DNA of 58,220 nt, taken from positions 1-58,220 of the forward strand of contig JBDSZL010000064.1 in assembly GCA_039925145.1 (NCBI GenBank), written 5' to 3'. The DNA comes from JBDSZL01 sp039925145. Lineage in GTDB: Bacteria; Acidobacteriota; Vicinamibacteria; Vicinamibacterales; SCN-69-37. The notes beneath the pieces are model-generated. The model made no database searches. It saw only the letters and a program-made list of their open reading frames with translations, and had not been told where the DNA came from. The translations under genes were made by a program, and so were the position numbers. Positions 47,638-56,078 of the stretch are shown in pieces (position 1 is the stretch's first letter; each line of letters begins with the position of its first letter).

Positions 47638-49242
47638 ATGGCACGAGAAGCAACAGATTTGTCCGGGCCGCTCGCCTCCGAGACACGTCGACTCCACGAT
47701 CGGCTGGAGCAGCGACGCTCGCGCGAGCTGCAGAAGCTCACGTCTCTCCTGCAGGTCAGCCAGGCCTTGTCGGGCACGCTCGATCTCCGATCGGCTCTGC
47801 AGGAGGTGTTCGACACGCTGACGCGGCACCACGAAGCGGTGGGCTGCCTCGTCCTGCTCGCTGACAAGGAGGCGCACGAGCTCCGCGTCGAGGCGGCCGA
47901 GGGGCTCGGCAAACCTGGACATCAGCACCAGCAGGCGCTTGGCGCTGGCGTGATCGGCAAGGTGGCCGAGACCGGCAAACAGGTGGTCGTGCCGCGCTTG
48001 AGCCTGGAGCCCGCGCTCGCCCAGCAGCTCGGCGTGCGGACGACCGCTTCCGCCGAAGACCGCAGTTTCTGCTGCGTCGCCATCGTCGTCGACCGCCATC
48101 CCGTAGGCGCACTGGGCGTGTGCCTCAAGTTCGAGGCGGGCCGCAACTACGAACGCTCGACGAAGTTCTTTGGCGTCGTGGCCTCGATGATCGGCCAGGC
48201 GGTCAAAGTACAGCGGCTGGTGGCCACACAGCACCGGCGGCTCGTCACCGAGAACGCGCGACTCAAGCAGGAGCTGCGCGAAGGCTACGACTTCTCGAAC
48301 ATCATCGGTAACAGCGGGCCGATGCAGCGCGTCTACGAAGCCGTGGCGCAGGTGGCACGCACCAACACGACGGTGCTCATCCGCGGCGAATCCGGCACCG
48401 GCAAGGAACTGGTCGCCCAGGCGATTCACTACAACTCGCTGCGCGCCAAGAAGCCGTTCGTCAAGGTGAGCTGCGCGGCCCTGCCCGATACGCTGATCGA
48501 GTCCGAGCTGTTCGGCTACGAGAAGGGCGCCTTCACCGGCGCGCAGGACCGGAAGAAGGGACGCTTCGACGTTGCGCAGGGCGGGACGCTGTTCCTCGAC
48601 GAGATCGGCGATGTCCACCTGTCCACACAGGTCAAGCTGCTTCGCGTGCTGCAGGAACGCGAGTTCGAGCGGCTCGGCGGCACGGAAGTCGTCAAAGTCA
48701 ACGTGCGGCTCGTCACGGCCACCAACAAGGACATGGAACAGGCGATCGCGCAGGGCGCGTTTCGCGAAGACCTCTTCTACCGCCTGAACGTCTTCGTGAT
48801 TTTCATCCCGCCGCTGCGCGACAGAAAGCCCGACGTACTGCTGCTCGCCGACCACTTCCTGCAGAAGTTCTCGTCGGAGCATGGCAAGGACATCCGCCGG
48901 ATTTCAACACCGGCCATCGACATGCTGACTGCCTATCACTGGCCGGGGAACGTCCGCGAGCTGCAGAACGTCATTGAGCGCGCCGTGCTCGTCTGCGACG
49001 GGCAGGTCATTCACGCGCACCACCTGCCGCCGACGCTCCAGACCGCCGAAGCGTCAGGCACGGTGATGAATGTCTCGCTGGCGGACGCGACCGCCGCCTA
49101 CGAACGCGATCTGATTCAGGACGCGCTCAAGAGCGCGAGGGGCAACCGCGCGAAAGCCGCACGGCTGGTCCGAACCACCGACCGGATCTTCAACTACAAG
49201 GTGCGACAGCTCGGCATCGACTGGAAGCGTTTTCGAGGATAG
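47638..49242 (+). CDS. Sigma-54-dependent activator, GAF-AAA+-Fis (NifA-like)
   Basis: The 534-residue protein has a coiled start, a GAF domain at about 40-195 (LDLRSALQEVFDTLTRHHEA), a linker helix, an AAA+ core at about 220-450 with Walker A GESGTGKE, ESELFGYEKGAFTGAQ, which contains the sigma-54 contact motif GAFTGA, and Walker B GTLFLDEIG, then a Fis-type helix-turn-helix (ARGNRAKAARLVRTTDRIFN). It activates RNA polymerase with sigma-54. The GAF domain would sense a small ligand or redox change. No clear -24/-12 promoter was found nearby, so its target is unknown. ATG 47638 is very close to AAGGA. Confidence 0.93.
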   Translation: MAREATDLSGPLASETRRLHDRLEQRRSRELQKLTSLLQVSQALSGTLDLRSALQEVFDTLTRHHEAVGCLVLLADKEAHELRVEAAEGLGKPGHQHQQALGAGVIGKVAETGKQVVVPRLSLEPALAQQLGVRTTASAEDRSFCCVAIVVDRHPVGALGVCLKFEAGRNYERSTKFFGVVASMIGQAVKVQRLVATQHRRLVTENARLKQELREGYDFSNIIGNSGPMQRVYEAVAQVARTNTTVLIRGESGTGKELVAQAIHYNSLRAKKPFVKVSCAALPDTLIESELFGYEKGAFTGAQDRKKGRFDVAQGGTLFLDEIGDVHLSTQVKLLRVLQEREFERLGGTEVVKVNVRLVTATNKDMEQAIAQGAFREDLFYRLNVFVIFIPPLRDRKPDVLLLADHFLQKFSSEHGKDIRRISTPAIDMLTAYHWPGNVRELQNVIERAVLVCDGQVIHAHHLPPTLQTAEASGTVMNVSLADATAAYERDLIQDALKSARGNRAKAARLVRTTDRIFNYKVRQLGIDWKRFRG

Positions 49243-49325
49243 CGGCGTGCGGCGTGCGACGAGCCTGAAAGAGCAAGGGCCGGAGTTTAAGTGCACCCCA
49301 GCCCCGTATGTCGTTCCGGTCTTCC

Positions 49326-49440
49326 CCGAGCCTCGAGCCGCAAGCCCCGAGCCTCGCCTGGGCCCCAAGCCTCGGCTGGGCCCCAAGCCCCCCGCGAGCC
49401 CCAAGCCCCAAGCCCCGGCTGGGCCGCGAGCCCCGAGCCG
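49326..49440. repeat. CCCCAAG-based degenerate tandem repeat, convergent intergenic
   Basis: The 201-bp gap between the activator stop and the blue copper gene end is filled with variants of CCCCAAGCC, CCCCGAGCC and CTCGGCTGGG. The cleanest part is CCCCAAGCCCCAAGCCCC near 49399-49416. The same 7-base unit in reverse orientation (CTTGGGG) ends the window at 58194-58220. No ORF or promoter is seen here. Confidence 0.85.
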
Positions 49441-49443
49441 TGT

Positions 49444-49992
49444 TTACTTAACCACCAACGTACCCTTCATGCCGGCGGCGAAGTGCCCCGGGAAGCTGCA
49501 GAGGTAGGTATAGGTGCCCGGCTTGGTCGGCGCTGTGAAGCTGACCTCCGCTGTTTCGCCCGGTCCAATCAGCGGGGTGCTGGCAAGCACCTGGGCCTTG
49601 TGCGCGGCCGGAATGTAGTTGGCCGCCACGCCCGCCATTATGGCGTCGTTGGAAAACATCGTCGGATTGGCTGTCAGTACCAACAGCACGAAGTTGTGGG
49701 CCATGGCCACCTTGGGCGTCGTGCCGGTGCCCTTGAGACGGACCTTGATCTTCTCGCCGGGCTTCGCGGTGATCTTCTCGACCGTGAACTTCATGGCGTC
49801 GGTGGCGCCAATCTCAATGGTCTGCCCCTGACCGGCGGCCGCGGAGGCAGCGGGCTTGGCGGGCGTGCTCCCCGCGGGCTTGGCCGGTGCACCGGCCGCC
49901 GGCTTGGCGGGTGTCGCGGCGCCCTGGGCACCGATCGAAATGGGAGCAACAGCGGCAGCCGCGAGGAGCAGTATCAACGAGGCGCGTTTCAT
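49444..49992 (-). CDS. Blue copper protein with auracyanin-like ligand spacing
   Basis: The 182-residue protein has a signal peptide (ending near GAQG, residue 24), a Pro/Ala/Lys linker with three AKPA repeats (29-53) and a cupredoxin domain. Type-1 copper ligands are His99 (MAHNF), Cys165, His170 and Met175 in YLCSFPGHFAAGMKG. The Cys-x4-His-x4-Met spacing matches auracyanin rather than azurin, which has three residues between His and Met. Auracyanins accept electrons from ACIII in Chloroflexus, so this protein may link the ACIII and caa3 complexes encoded nearby. AAAGGA precedes ATG 49992. Confidence 0.9.
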   Translation of the reverse strand: MKRASLILLLAAAAVAPISIGAQGAATPAKPAAGAPAKPAGSTPAKPAASAAAGQGQTIEIGATDAMKFTVEKITAKPGEKIKVRLKGTGTTPKVAMAHNFVLLVLTANPTMFSNDAIMAGVAANYIPAAHKAQVLASTPLIGPGETAEVSFTAPTKPGTYTYLCSFPGHFAAGMKGTLVVK

Positions 49993-50021
49993 GAACAGTA
50001 TCCTTTCGGTCGCCGCCGGCC

Positions 50022-51128
50022 TCATGCCCGCGCGACCAGAAGTTCGAACAGGTTCCGAACTTCAAGACCCTCTGGAGCCCTTGTGCTCAGGTAGTGGAAG
50101 CACGCCGGATCCTCGGTGATCAGCCAGCGGGCGCCTGCCGACTTCGCGTCTGTGAAACGGCTGGCCGCTAGGCTGGCGGCAATGGCGGGATGCGTCAGTT
50201 CGAGTCCGCCAATCGCCCCACACGGGTGCGCTCTCCCCTCACGCCAGAATAACGGACGGGCGGCATTCTCGCCAAGGGCCGCCTTGAGCAGGGCTCTCGG
50301 CGCTGCCGTGTCCCGTTCCAGTCGGGGTGCGTGACAGGGGTCGTGGTACGCGAAGGGGACCTCCGTCGCCGGGCCCCGCAGCCGCAGTTGCCCGCTCTCG
50401 AGCGCTGCGGCGAGCACGTCGACCACCTCCCTGACCACTACACCCTCGGGCCATGTGACGCCCAGCCGGGCGCTATACACATGTTCGAAGGCCCAACGGT
50501 CGGCAGCGGACAAGACGAGGACTTCGCGCGCGCCAGACGCGATCACCTCTTCGGTCACCGCATGAGCCAGCTCGACAGCCCGGCTCTGCAACCCGACCGA
50601 ACTGGCGAGCCAGCCCGAGGACCGGCCAATGCCAATCGGAAACGGATTGAGCCCCGCTGCTTGCAAGAGCCTCACCGCTGCCTCCGCCGCGGCCGGCGTG
50701 AGGTGATGCGCGGCGTCGCCGACATACACGGCCACGGGCCCCGTCAGGGTCCCCCGCACAGGTGCGGCCGTGCCGTAGGCACTCGCAAACCGCGCAAATT
50801 GCTGGTCCAGCTCGGAAACCACGGCCGGAGCCATGCCGGCCGACACGATGCCGGCGCGTGCACTGGCAATCGCGTCTGGCAGCGGCTGATCGGTGGCGCA
50901 GTGGGCCTGGCAGAGGCCGCAATCGGCGCAGGCATACATCACGTCGACGGTCTCGGCATTCCACTCGAGCTGACCCCGCTTGACAGACTCGATGGTCAGC
51001 GCCCACGCATGCGGCGTGTAGGTCTCCCGGTGCGTGACGTGCCCGACGGGGCATGCGTGCCGGCACATCCAGCAGAACCGGCAGTTTTCCGTGGTGGGCG
51101 GCCCGCTCGTTTCTCGTGGTGTGGTCAT
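50022..51128 (-). CDS. Iron-sulfur oxidoreductase subunit (GlcF-like)
   Basis: The 368-residue cytoplasmic protein has two 4Fe-4S motifs, Cys16/19/22/26 (CRFCWMCRHACP) and Cys67/70/73/77 (CADCGLCQAHC), followed by two partial CCG-like regions. There DPCHAPR and EDPACFHYL replace the usual Cys-Cys-Gly. It is the natural electron acceptor of the FAD oxidase encoded upstream, whose stop it overlaps by 4 bases (ATGA). ATG 51128 is chosen for that coupling; the longer frame is Arg-rich and unlike the family. The degenerate CCG motifs distinguish it from standard GlcF or LutA. Confidence 0.9.
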   Translation of the reverse strand: MTTPRETSGPPTTENCRFCWMCRHACPVGHVTHRETYTPHAWALTIESVKRGQLEWNAETVDVMYACADCGLCQAHCATDQPLPDAIASARAGIVSAGMAPAVVSELDQQFARFASAYGTAAPVRGTLTGPVAVYVGDAAHHLTPAAAEAAVRLLQAAGLNPFPIGIGRSSGWLASSVGLQSRAVELAHAVTEEVIASGAREVLVLSAADRWAFEHVYSARLGVTWPEGVVVREVVDVLAAALESGQLRLRGPATEVPFAYHDPCHAPRLERDTAAPRALLKAALGENAARPLFWREGRAHPCGAIGGLELTHPAIAASLAASRFTDAKSAGARWLITEDPACFHYLSTRAPEGLEVRNLFELLVARA

Positions 51129-52567
51129 TGCGGTGTCGTCCCGAATCCCACTTTGCCAGGGTTCATGATGCCGTTGGGATCGATGGTTCGTTTGATCGAT
51201 TCGAGCAGCGGCCACGCCGATCCGTATTGCGCGCGCATGAACCGGCTGAGCTTCAAGCCCACGCCGTGATGCTCGTTGATCATGCCGCCGTGTTCGAGCG
51301 ACGTGGTCATGGCCACATCCCAGATCCGGTTGTGGAGCTCCTCGGCCTCGGTCGGACTGGCTGGAGCCTCTTTCAGGAGGAACCGGTCGTAGAGACTGGC
51401 GCCCCACGGGAACCAGTGCGAGAAGTGGCCGATGTACTCGACCCCCAGGGGACCGAATGTGCCCTCGATTGCGGCTTTTTTCGCGTGGTAGAGCGGCTCG
51501 ATGCGGTCGAACGTCGCCACGGTTTCAATCGTGCCGTACATCGCGGGCAGGTGCAGGGTGTGCGGCGGGTAGTAAAAGTCGTAGCGATGATTCCACCAGC
51601 GCTCGCCCGGCTCGCGGCCCAGGTCGCGTGCATCGAACGCCGCGCAGATTTTGAGGGCCCTGGCTTCCTGCGCCGCGGCAATCTCGGCCCAGCCGTCGAA
51701 CCCGATGATCATGTAGGCGCCCTGCAGTTCGTATCCCAGCACCTTCTTCACGAGCAGGCCGGTCGAGTGCGGGTCGTACATGCGGATGACGAGCGGGTCG
51801 AGCCGATCGACCATCATGCGGCGGCCCGCCTCGAGACCGCTCGCCACGTCCTTGAACAGCATCGCGCGAAAGAGCCGCGTCTCGGGCAGGCGCGTGATGC
51901 GCATGGTCGCTTCGGTAATCACGCCGAAGGTGCCTTCGGATCCGAGAAACAACCGCATGAAGTCAGGACCCGAGGCGTGGTGGGGCACTTCCGGCGTGCG
52001 CAGGATCTGCCCATCGGGGAGCACCACCTCGATGTTCATCACGAGGTCTTCCGCTTTGCCGTACTTGGTGCTGATGGTTCCCGAGCCGCGAGGCGCGAGA
52101 TAGCCGCCGAGCGTGGCGCAATTGGCCGACGCCGGGTAATGCGGCAGCGTCAAGCCTCGTTCGTTGAGCATCAGCTCGAGCTGACCGCCGTTGATGCCGG
52201 CCTGCGCGCGCACGTAGAGTGAGTTCTCGTTGATCTCGAGAATCTGGTCGAGACGTTTCACATCGAGGGTGATGCAACCGGTCACCGGCAACGCGCCGCC
52301 CTGGGTGCCGGACCCGCCGCCCCAGGGCACGACCGGGACACCCGCCGTATTCGCGATCGCGAGCACGCGGGCGACCTCGGCGGTCGAGCCCGGATGCACG
52401 ATCACGCCGGGCGCGGGCACCCGGGCGCCGCGGTCGAGCCACATCTGCGGCAGCCAATAGGCGTCTACCGAGTAGATCAGCCGGTCGGTTGCCCTCGTGG
52501 ACACGTGCTCGGCGCCCACCGCGCGCTCGAGCTCCGCGACCAGGGTCTGCGATACGTCAACAGTCAT
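51125..52567 (-). CDS. FAD-linked oxidase, GlcD / alkyl-DHAP-synthase-like (VAO family)
   Basis: The 480-residue flavoprotein has a PCMH FAD-binding domain (VPWGGGSGTQGGALPVTGCI, LAPRGSGTISTKYGKAEDLV, GSEGTFGVITEATMRI) and a C-terminal cap with GGMINEHHGVG in place of the GlcD form GEHGIG. It would oxidise a 2-hydroxy acid or related alcohol and pass electrons to the iron-sulfur protein. ATG 52567 has AGGA 6-8 bases upstream. It lies 40 bases after the creatininase gene. Substrate is unknown; it differs from the LutB route encoded divergently. Confidence 0.9.
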   Translation of the reverse strand: MTVDVSQTLVAELERAVGAEHVSTRATDRLIYSVDAYWLPQMWLDRGARVPAPGVIVHPGSTAEVARVLAIANTAGVPVVPWGGGSGTQGGALPVTGCITLDVKRLDQILEINENSLYVRAQAGINGGQLELMLNERGLTLPHYPASANCATLGGYLAPRGSGTISTKYGKAEDLVMNIEVVLPDGQILRTPEVPHHASGPDFMRLFLGSEGTFGVITEATMRITRLPETRLFRAMLFKDVASGLEAGRRMMVDRLDPLVIRMYDPHSTGLLVKKVLGYELQGAYMIIGFDGWAEIAAAQEARALKICAAFDARDLGREPGERWWNHRYDFYYPPHTLHLPAMYGTIETVATFDRIEPLYHAKKAAIEGTFGPLGVEYIGHFSHWFPWGASLYDRFLLKEAPASPTEAEELHNRIWDVAMTTSLEHGGMINEHHGVGLKLSRFMRAQYGSAWPLLESIKRTIDPNGIMNPGKVGFGTTPQ

Positions 52568-52607
52568 GGGATTCCTGCGCAATCATGAGGGCTGAGCCGC
52601 GCACGTG

Positions 52608-53480
52608 CTACACCCGGTCACGGAACTCACGCGTATGCACGACCGTCTCGACCGAGAGCAGCGCCGCGATGGCGCGCGCGGAATGTTCCGCATACCGCCG
52701 GAACGCCTCCTCGCCCTTCTCCTTCGTGGCACGCTCGGGATTGCCAATCACGCCCGTGTGCGTGAACTCGTGATGATCCATCGGGAAGGTGAAATAGCTG
52801 AATCCCTCGAACTGGATGTCGGGAGCGCCGTCCTTCTTGCCGAACTGCGGGGGCAGCCACTCGGGAATATGGGTGAGCGTCTTGACGGCGCGATCCATCC
52901 GCACGATCGACTCGTCGTTGGCGAGCATCTGCGACGTCTCCAGTTCGCTCGCGTGCCAGCCTGCTGTCTCGTCCGGCGGATTCTCCATCAGCCCCTGGAG
53001 CAATCCGACATAGCGTTCCATGTACGGATTGCACCAGCCCACGAGCGCGCCGGTGTCGTAGCGGATCTTGCGCAGCACCGGGTCGATCACTTTCACGTTC
53101 GAGCCGTGGCCGTTGATGAAGATGATCTTGCTGAAGCCGTGATGGATGAGGCTGCGCGCCACGTCGTACATGAGCGCCTGCAACGTGGAGGCCCGTACCG
53201 TAATCGTGCCGCGTCCCTCGCCGGGGCCGGCCATGTGCTGGGGCGAATAGCCGGTCCAGATCGCCGGCGTGTGCAGCATGTTGTTGATGGCCGCCACCCG
53301 CGACGCCACCTGAACCGCCGTGACCGTGTCGGTCGAGAGCGGCAGATGCGGCCCATGCTGCTCGGTGCTGGCAATTGGCACGAGCACGAGATCGCAGTGC
53401 TCGAGATAGGCCTGGATGTCCGGATAGGCAAGATCGGCCATGTTGTGCGAACGCAGGCTCACGGGTACAGGAACGGGCAT
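52608..53480 (-). CDS. Creatininase-family amidohydrolase
   Basis: The 290-residue protein has the family metal site: STEQHGPHLPLSTDT (Glu40, His42, His45 and Asp51), INGHGSNVKVIDP, and AGWHASELETSQML. Creatininase-family enzymes hydrolyse cyclic amides or short peptides (creatinine, MftE in mycofactocin, formamidopyrimidine lactamases). No mycofactocin genes are present, so that role is unlikely. Two bases separate it from the Tm-1-like gene stop. With its neighbours it may act on a nitrogen-containing substrate; inference. Confidence 0.92.
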   Translation of the reverse strand: MPVPVPVSLRSHNMADLAYPDIQAYLEHCDLVLVPIASTEQHGPHLPLSTDTVTAVQVASRVAAINNMLHTPAIWTGYSPQHMAGPGEGRGTITVRASTLQALMYDVARSLIHHGFSKIIFINGHGSNVKVIDPVLRKIRYDTGALVGWCNPYMERYVGLLQGLMENPPDETAGWHASELETSQMLANDESIVRMDRAVKTLTHIPEWLPPQFGKKDGAPDIQFEGFSYFTFPMDHHEFTHTGVIGNPERATKEKGEEAFRRYAEHSARAIAALLSVETVVHTREFRDRV

Positions 53481-53482
53481 TG

Positions 53483-54712
53483 CTACTTCTTTCGATTGGT
53501 CATGAAGGCCAGGAATCGATCCGCCACCGCGGCGGCGAACTCCGGCGAGTTGATGTGCGCATCGTGCGTGGAAACGGGGATCGCTGCCGAAATGGTGGCA
53601 CGAAGCTCGGTGAGAAAGCGTGCGTCCGCCGCGGGATCCCAGAAGACCCCGCCCGGGACATTGGGGATGGAGAGCCCCTCGGTCGGCACCATCACCGCCA
53701 CGGGCCCGGTCGCATCGTTCAGACGCTCGCTGAACACCCGACCGAGCCGTGCCATTTCCTCGGCGCGCGTGCGCACGAGCGTGAACTCCGGATTGTGCGT
53801 GTAGCTGGGCCGATCGCGCAGCGCCGGTGGCACCGATTCCGGCCGACCGTGCACCGAGAAATCGATGCAGCCCGGCACGATGACCTGCGGCAGCCCGAGA
53901 CGGCCGACGGCCCGCAGCCGATCGGGACCGGCGGCGTGGAACCCGCCGACCAGCTCATCGGTGAGCTCGTCGGTGGTGAAGTCGATGACACCGGCGAAGA
54001 GCCCCTCGGCCGCAAGCTCCTCCATCGCGGGCCCGCCGACGCCGTTCGAGTGAAAGATCACCGACTCGATCCCCTCTCGCAGCAGGTGATCGCGAATCAT
54101 CATCACGGCCGTGGTCGTGTTGCCCAGCATGGTGATGGCAACCCGTTGCTGGCCCGGCGTGACCTGCATCGGATGGCCATGCTGTGCCATGCCCGCCAGG
54201 GCGGCGGCCACATTGTCGAAAATGGCCAGGCTGATGGGGTTCAGGCCGAGGATGTCGACCACCGAGTGCACGACCATCACGTCCTTCGTGCCGACGAGCG
54301 GCCCGAACCGGCGGTGCCCCGACGCAATCGGCGTGACGATGACCTTGGGCACGCCGAGCGGCAGCCCCATCATCGCGCTCGCGCCGAGCACCGCGCCCTC
54401 GGCACCACCGAGCGTCGCCACGCCCTGCAGCCGTCCGTCACGGTAGAGATCGAGGGCGAGCCGCCGCAGCCCCGGCAGCATGCCGTGGACCGCCTTACCG
54501 CGCGTGCCGGCCTGACGAAGCGCGTCGATCGTCGTCCCGGCGAGCACCGCCACCTCGGCGCGCGTCACGTCGGGCGTGATGTCGAGCGGCTCCCCCAGGA
54601 TGCCCGAATCGGCGACGATCACCCCGACGCCGAGCGCTTTCAGGCGATCGCGCACGTACGCGATCTCCGGTCCCTTCGTGTCGAGCGTGCCGATGAGCAG
54701 AACGGACTTCAT
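53483..54712 (-). CDS. Tm-1-like ATP-binding (UPF0261) protein
   Basis: The 409-residue protein matches the two-domain UPF0261/Tm-1 N-terminal family: VLLIGTLDTKGPEIAYVRDR, GVATLGGAEGAVLGASAMM, GLPLGVPKVIVTPIASGHRRF, GNTTTAVMMIRDHL, FHSNGVGGPAMEELA. The plant homologue Tm-1 binds ATP and a viral helicase; the bacterial role is unclear, but the gene often stands with TIM-barrel and hydrolase genes in catabolic clusters. ATG 54712 overlaps the stop of the upstream epimerase remnant by 4 bases. The longer frame lies inside that remnant and is not used. Confidence 0.9.
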   Translation of the reverse strand: MKSVLLIGTLDTKGPEIAYVRDRLKALGVGVIVADSGILGEPLDITPDVTRAEVAVLAGTTIDALRQAGTRGKAVHGMLPGLRRLALDLYRDGRLQGVATLGGAEGAVLGASAMMGLPLGVPKVIVTPIASGHRRFGPLVGTKDVMVVHSVVDILGLNPISLAIFDNVAAALAGMAQHGHPMQVTPGQQRVAITMLGNTTTAVMMIRDHLLREGIESVIFHSNGVGGPAMEELAAEGLFAGVIDFTTDELTDELVGGFHAAGPDRLRAVGRLGLPQVIVPGCIDFSVHGRPESVPPALRDRPSYTHNPEFTLVRTRAEEMARLGRVFSERLNDATGPVAVMVPTEGLSIPNVPGGVFWDPAADARFLTELRATISAAIPVSTHDAHINSPEFAAAVADRFLAFMTNRKK

Positions 54713-55135
54713 GCGCGGCTCGCACAGGCACGAATGGCTTGGTACATGTCTGTTTCCTCGATGTTCATACGAAACGCATCGAGACAGATGCCGCACATCG
54801 GCCCCACGGCCTCCGCCAGCACCAGCGCCTGATCGTGACGGTTCAGAAAGTAGGTCTCGAACCGGTTGAGCGGTTCGAGTGCGATGCGCACGCCTTCCTT
54901 CATGCCGGGCTCGTCGCGCTGCTTCAGGCTGTCGACCGCGAAGCGCCACTCCTCCTCGGCCGACGCGTCGGCCACGAGCTTGGCCACCGTACCGGGCACT
55001 ACGGTGATCTCTTCGCCGCCCAGTTCCTTAACCATCGTGATGGTGTCGCGCACGTACTTCACCGAACATGGCGCGGGCCGCGACCGTCACCTCCAGAGGT
55101 TCGGCCCTCATCCAGTTGTGCATCGCTACTCGCAT
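54709..55135 (-). pseudogene. Broken sugar-phosphate isomerase/epimerase (TIM barrel)
   Basis: The coding strand starts well: GGAGG, then ATG 55135 and a family N-terminus MRVAMHNWMRAEPLEVTV. That frame stops at 55028-55030. From about 55062 another frame carries the middle of a xylose-isomerase-like barrel (YVRDTITMVKELGGEEITVV, LEPLNRFETYFLNRHDQALV, CLDAFRMNIEETD) and ends at TGA 54709-54711. About 60-75 residues between the two parts, and about 90 at the C-terminus (with the usual His/Arg/Glu metal residues), are missing by comparison with the family. It is an internally deleted, frameshifted and truncated gene at the head of the catabolic run. Confidence 0.82.
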
Positions 55136-55233
55136 GGACATCCTCCGATTCGAACACGGCGAAACCGCCCGCCTCCAGCCTTCGGCCGGTGACCCCATTC
55201 ATCTGACTCACCACGAGCGTAGACATATTACAA

Positions 55234-55243
55234 CGAGCGCTCG
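55234..55243. promoter_or_regulatory. Palindrome CGAGCGCTCG in the divergent lut / epimerase region
   Basis: A perfect 10-bp palindrome stands 58 bases before the lutA start codon, beside the only AT-rich patch of the gap (ACATATTACAA, 55223-55233). It could be an operator shared by the two divergent operons. No regulator gene is next to it, so this is a weak candidate. Confidence 0.35.
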
Positions 55244-55301
55244 CGACAAAAAGGGGCGCCTCGCCGCCCGGTCGGATAATGTACGGGCTACCAGCACGCC
55301 G

Positions 55302-56078
55302 ATGTCGACCGAGAAACCGCGTACGCCGCTCGTCGCCCGACCGACACGGGTCCAGGTGCTCGTCACCTGCCTGGTCGATCGCATCTTTCCCGACACAGGC
55401 ATGGCGGTGGTCGACGTCCTCGAACGTCTGGGGCTCACCGTCGAGTGCCCGCCGGCGCAAACCTGCTGCGGACAGCCAGCCTTCAACGCCGGGGCGCTTG
55501 ACGACGCGCGCGCCATGGCGCGCCACACGGTCGACCTGCTCAGCCAATCCGACGCCCCCATCGTGATTCCGTCGGGCTCCTGCGGCGACATGGTGATCCA
55601 CCAGTACGACGCCCTGCTGAGAGACGATGCGATCTACGCAGAGAAGGCACGTGCGGTCGCGGCGCGCACGTACGAGTTCTCAGAGTTTCTCGTCGACGTG
55701 CTCGGTGTGACCGACGTCCAGGCATCGCACCCGGGCACGCTCACCTATCACGCCTCTTGCCACGGCCTCCGAGGGCTCCACCTGCTGCACCAGCCGACCA
55801 CGCTGCTCGCGCACGTACACAACTCCACCGTCTGCCCGCTCGCTGAAGCCGACGTCTGCTGCGGCTTCGGCGGCCTCTTTGCCGTCAAGATGCCCGACAT
55901 CTCGTCGGCCATGCTCGATCGCAAGCTCGACAGCATCGTCGCCAGTGGTGCCGACACGGTGGTGGTCACGGACGTGAGTTGCGCCATGCACATGGCCGGC
56001 GGTCTTCACCGCCGCGGCAGCGCGATCAGAGTGCGACACCTGGCCGAGGTGCTCGCGGAGACATCCGGCCGATCATGA
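55302..56078 (+). CDS. lutA: Lactate-utilisation protein A, Fe-S (CCG-domain) subunit
   Basis: The 258-residue protein has two CCG domains with CPPAQTCCGQPAFNAG and CPLAEADVCCGFGGLF, plus the accompanying YHASCHGLRGL. This is the LutA/YkgE family, the subunit of the LutABC complex that oxidises L-lactate to pyruvate in other bacteria. ATG 55302 is used because family homology begins there; the upstream frame overlaps the divergent epimerase remnant. The stop overlaps lutB by 4 bases. Confidence 0.93.
   Translation: MSTEKPRTPLVARPTRVQVLVTCLVDRIFPDTGMAVVDVLERLGLTVECPPAQTCCGQPAFNAGALDDARAMARHTVDLLSQSDAPIVIPSGSCGDMVIHQYDALLRDDAIYAEKARAVAARTYEFSEFLVDVLGVTDVQASHPGTLTYHASCHGLRGLHLLHQPTTLLAHVHNSTVCPLAEADVCCGFGGLFAVKMPDISSAMLDRKLDSIVASGADTVVVTDVSCAMHMAGGLHRRGSAIRVRHLAEVLAETSGRS

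Noticed and set aside
47638..47655. TGGCACGAGAAGCAAC as a sigma-54 -24/-12 promoter
   Set aside because: The -24 part fits, but the -12 part lacks TTGC, and the site lies inside the activator coding start.
47554..48882. Minus-strand 442-codon frame opposite the sigma-54 activator
   Set aside because: It is antisense to complete GAF/AAA+ motifs and lacks any recognisable family.
52608..53480. Creatininase gene as part of a mycofactocin cluster
   Set aside because: No mycofactocin precursor, radical SAM maturase or MftF-like glycosyltransferase is present.
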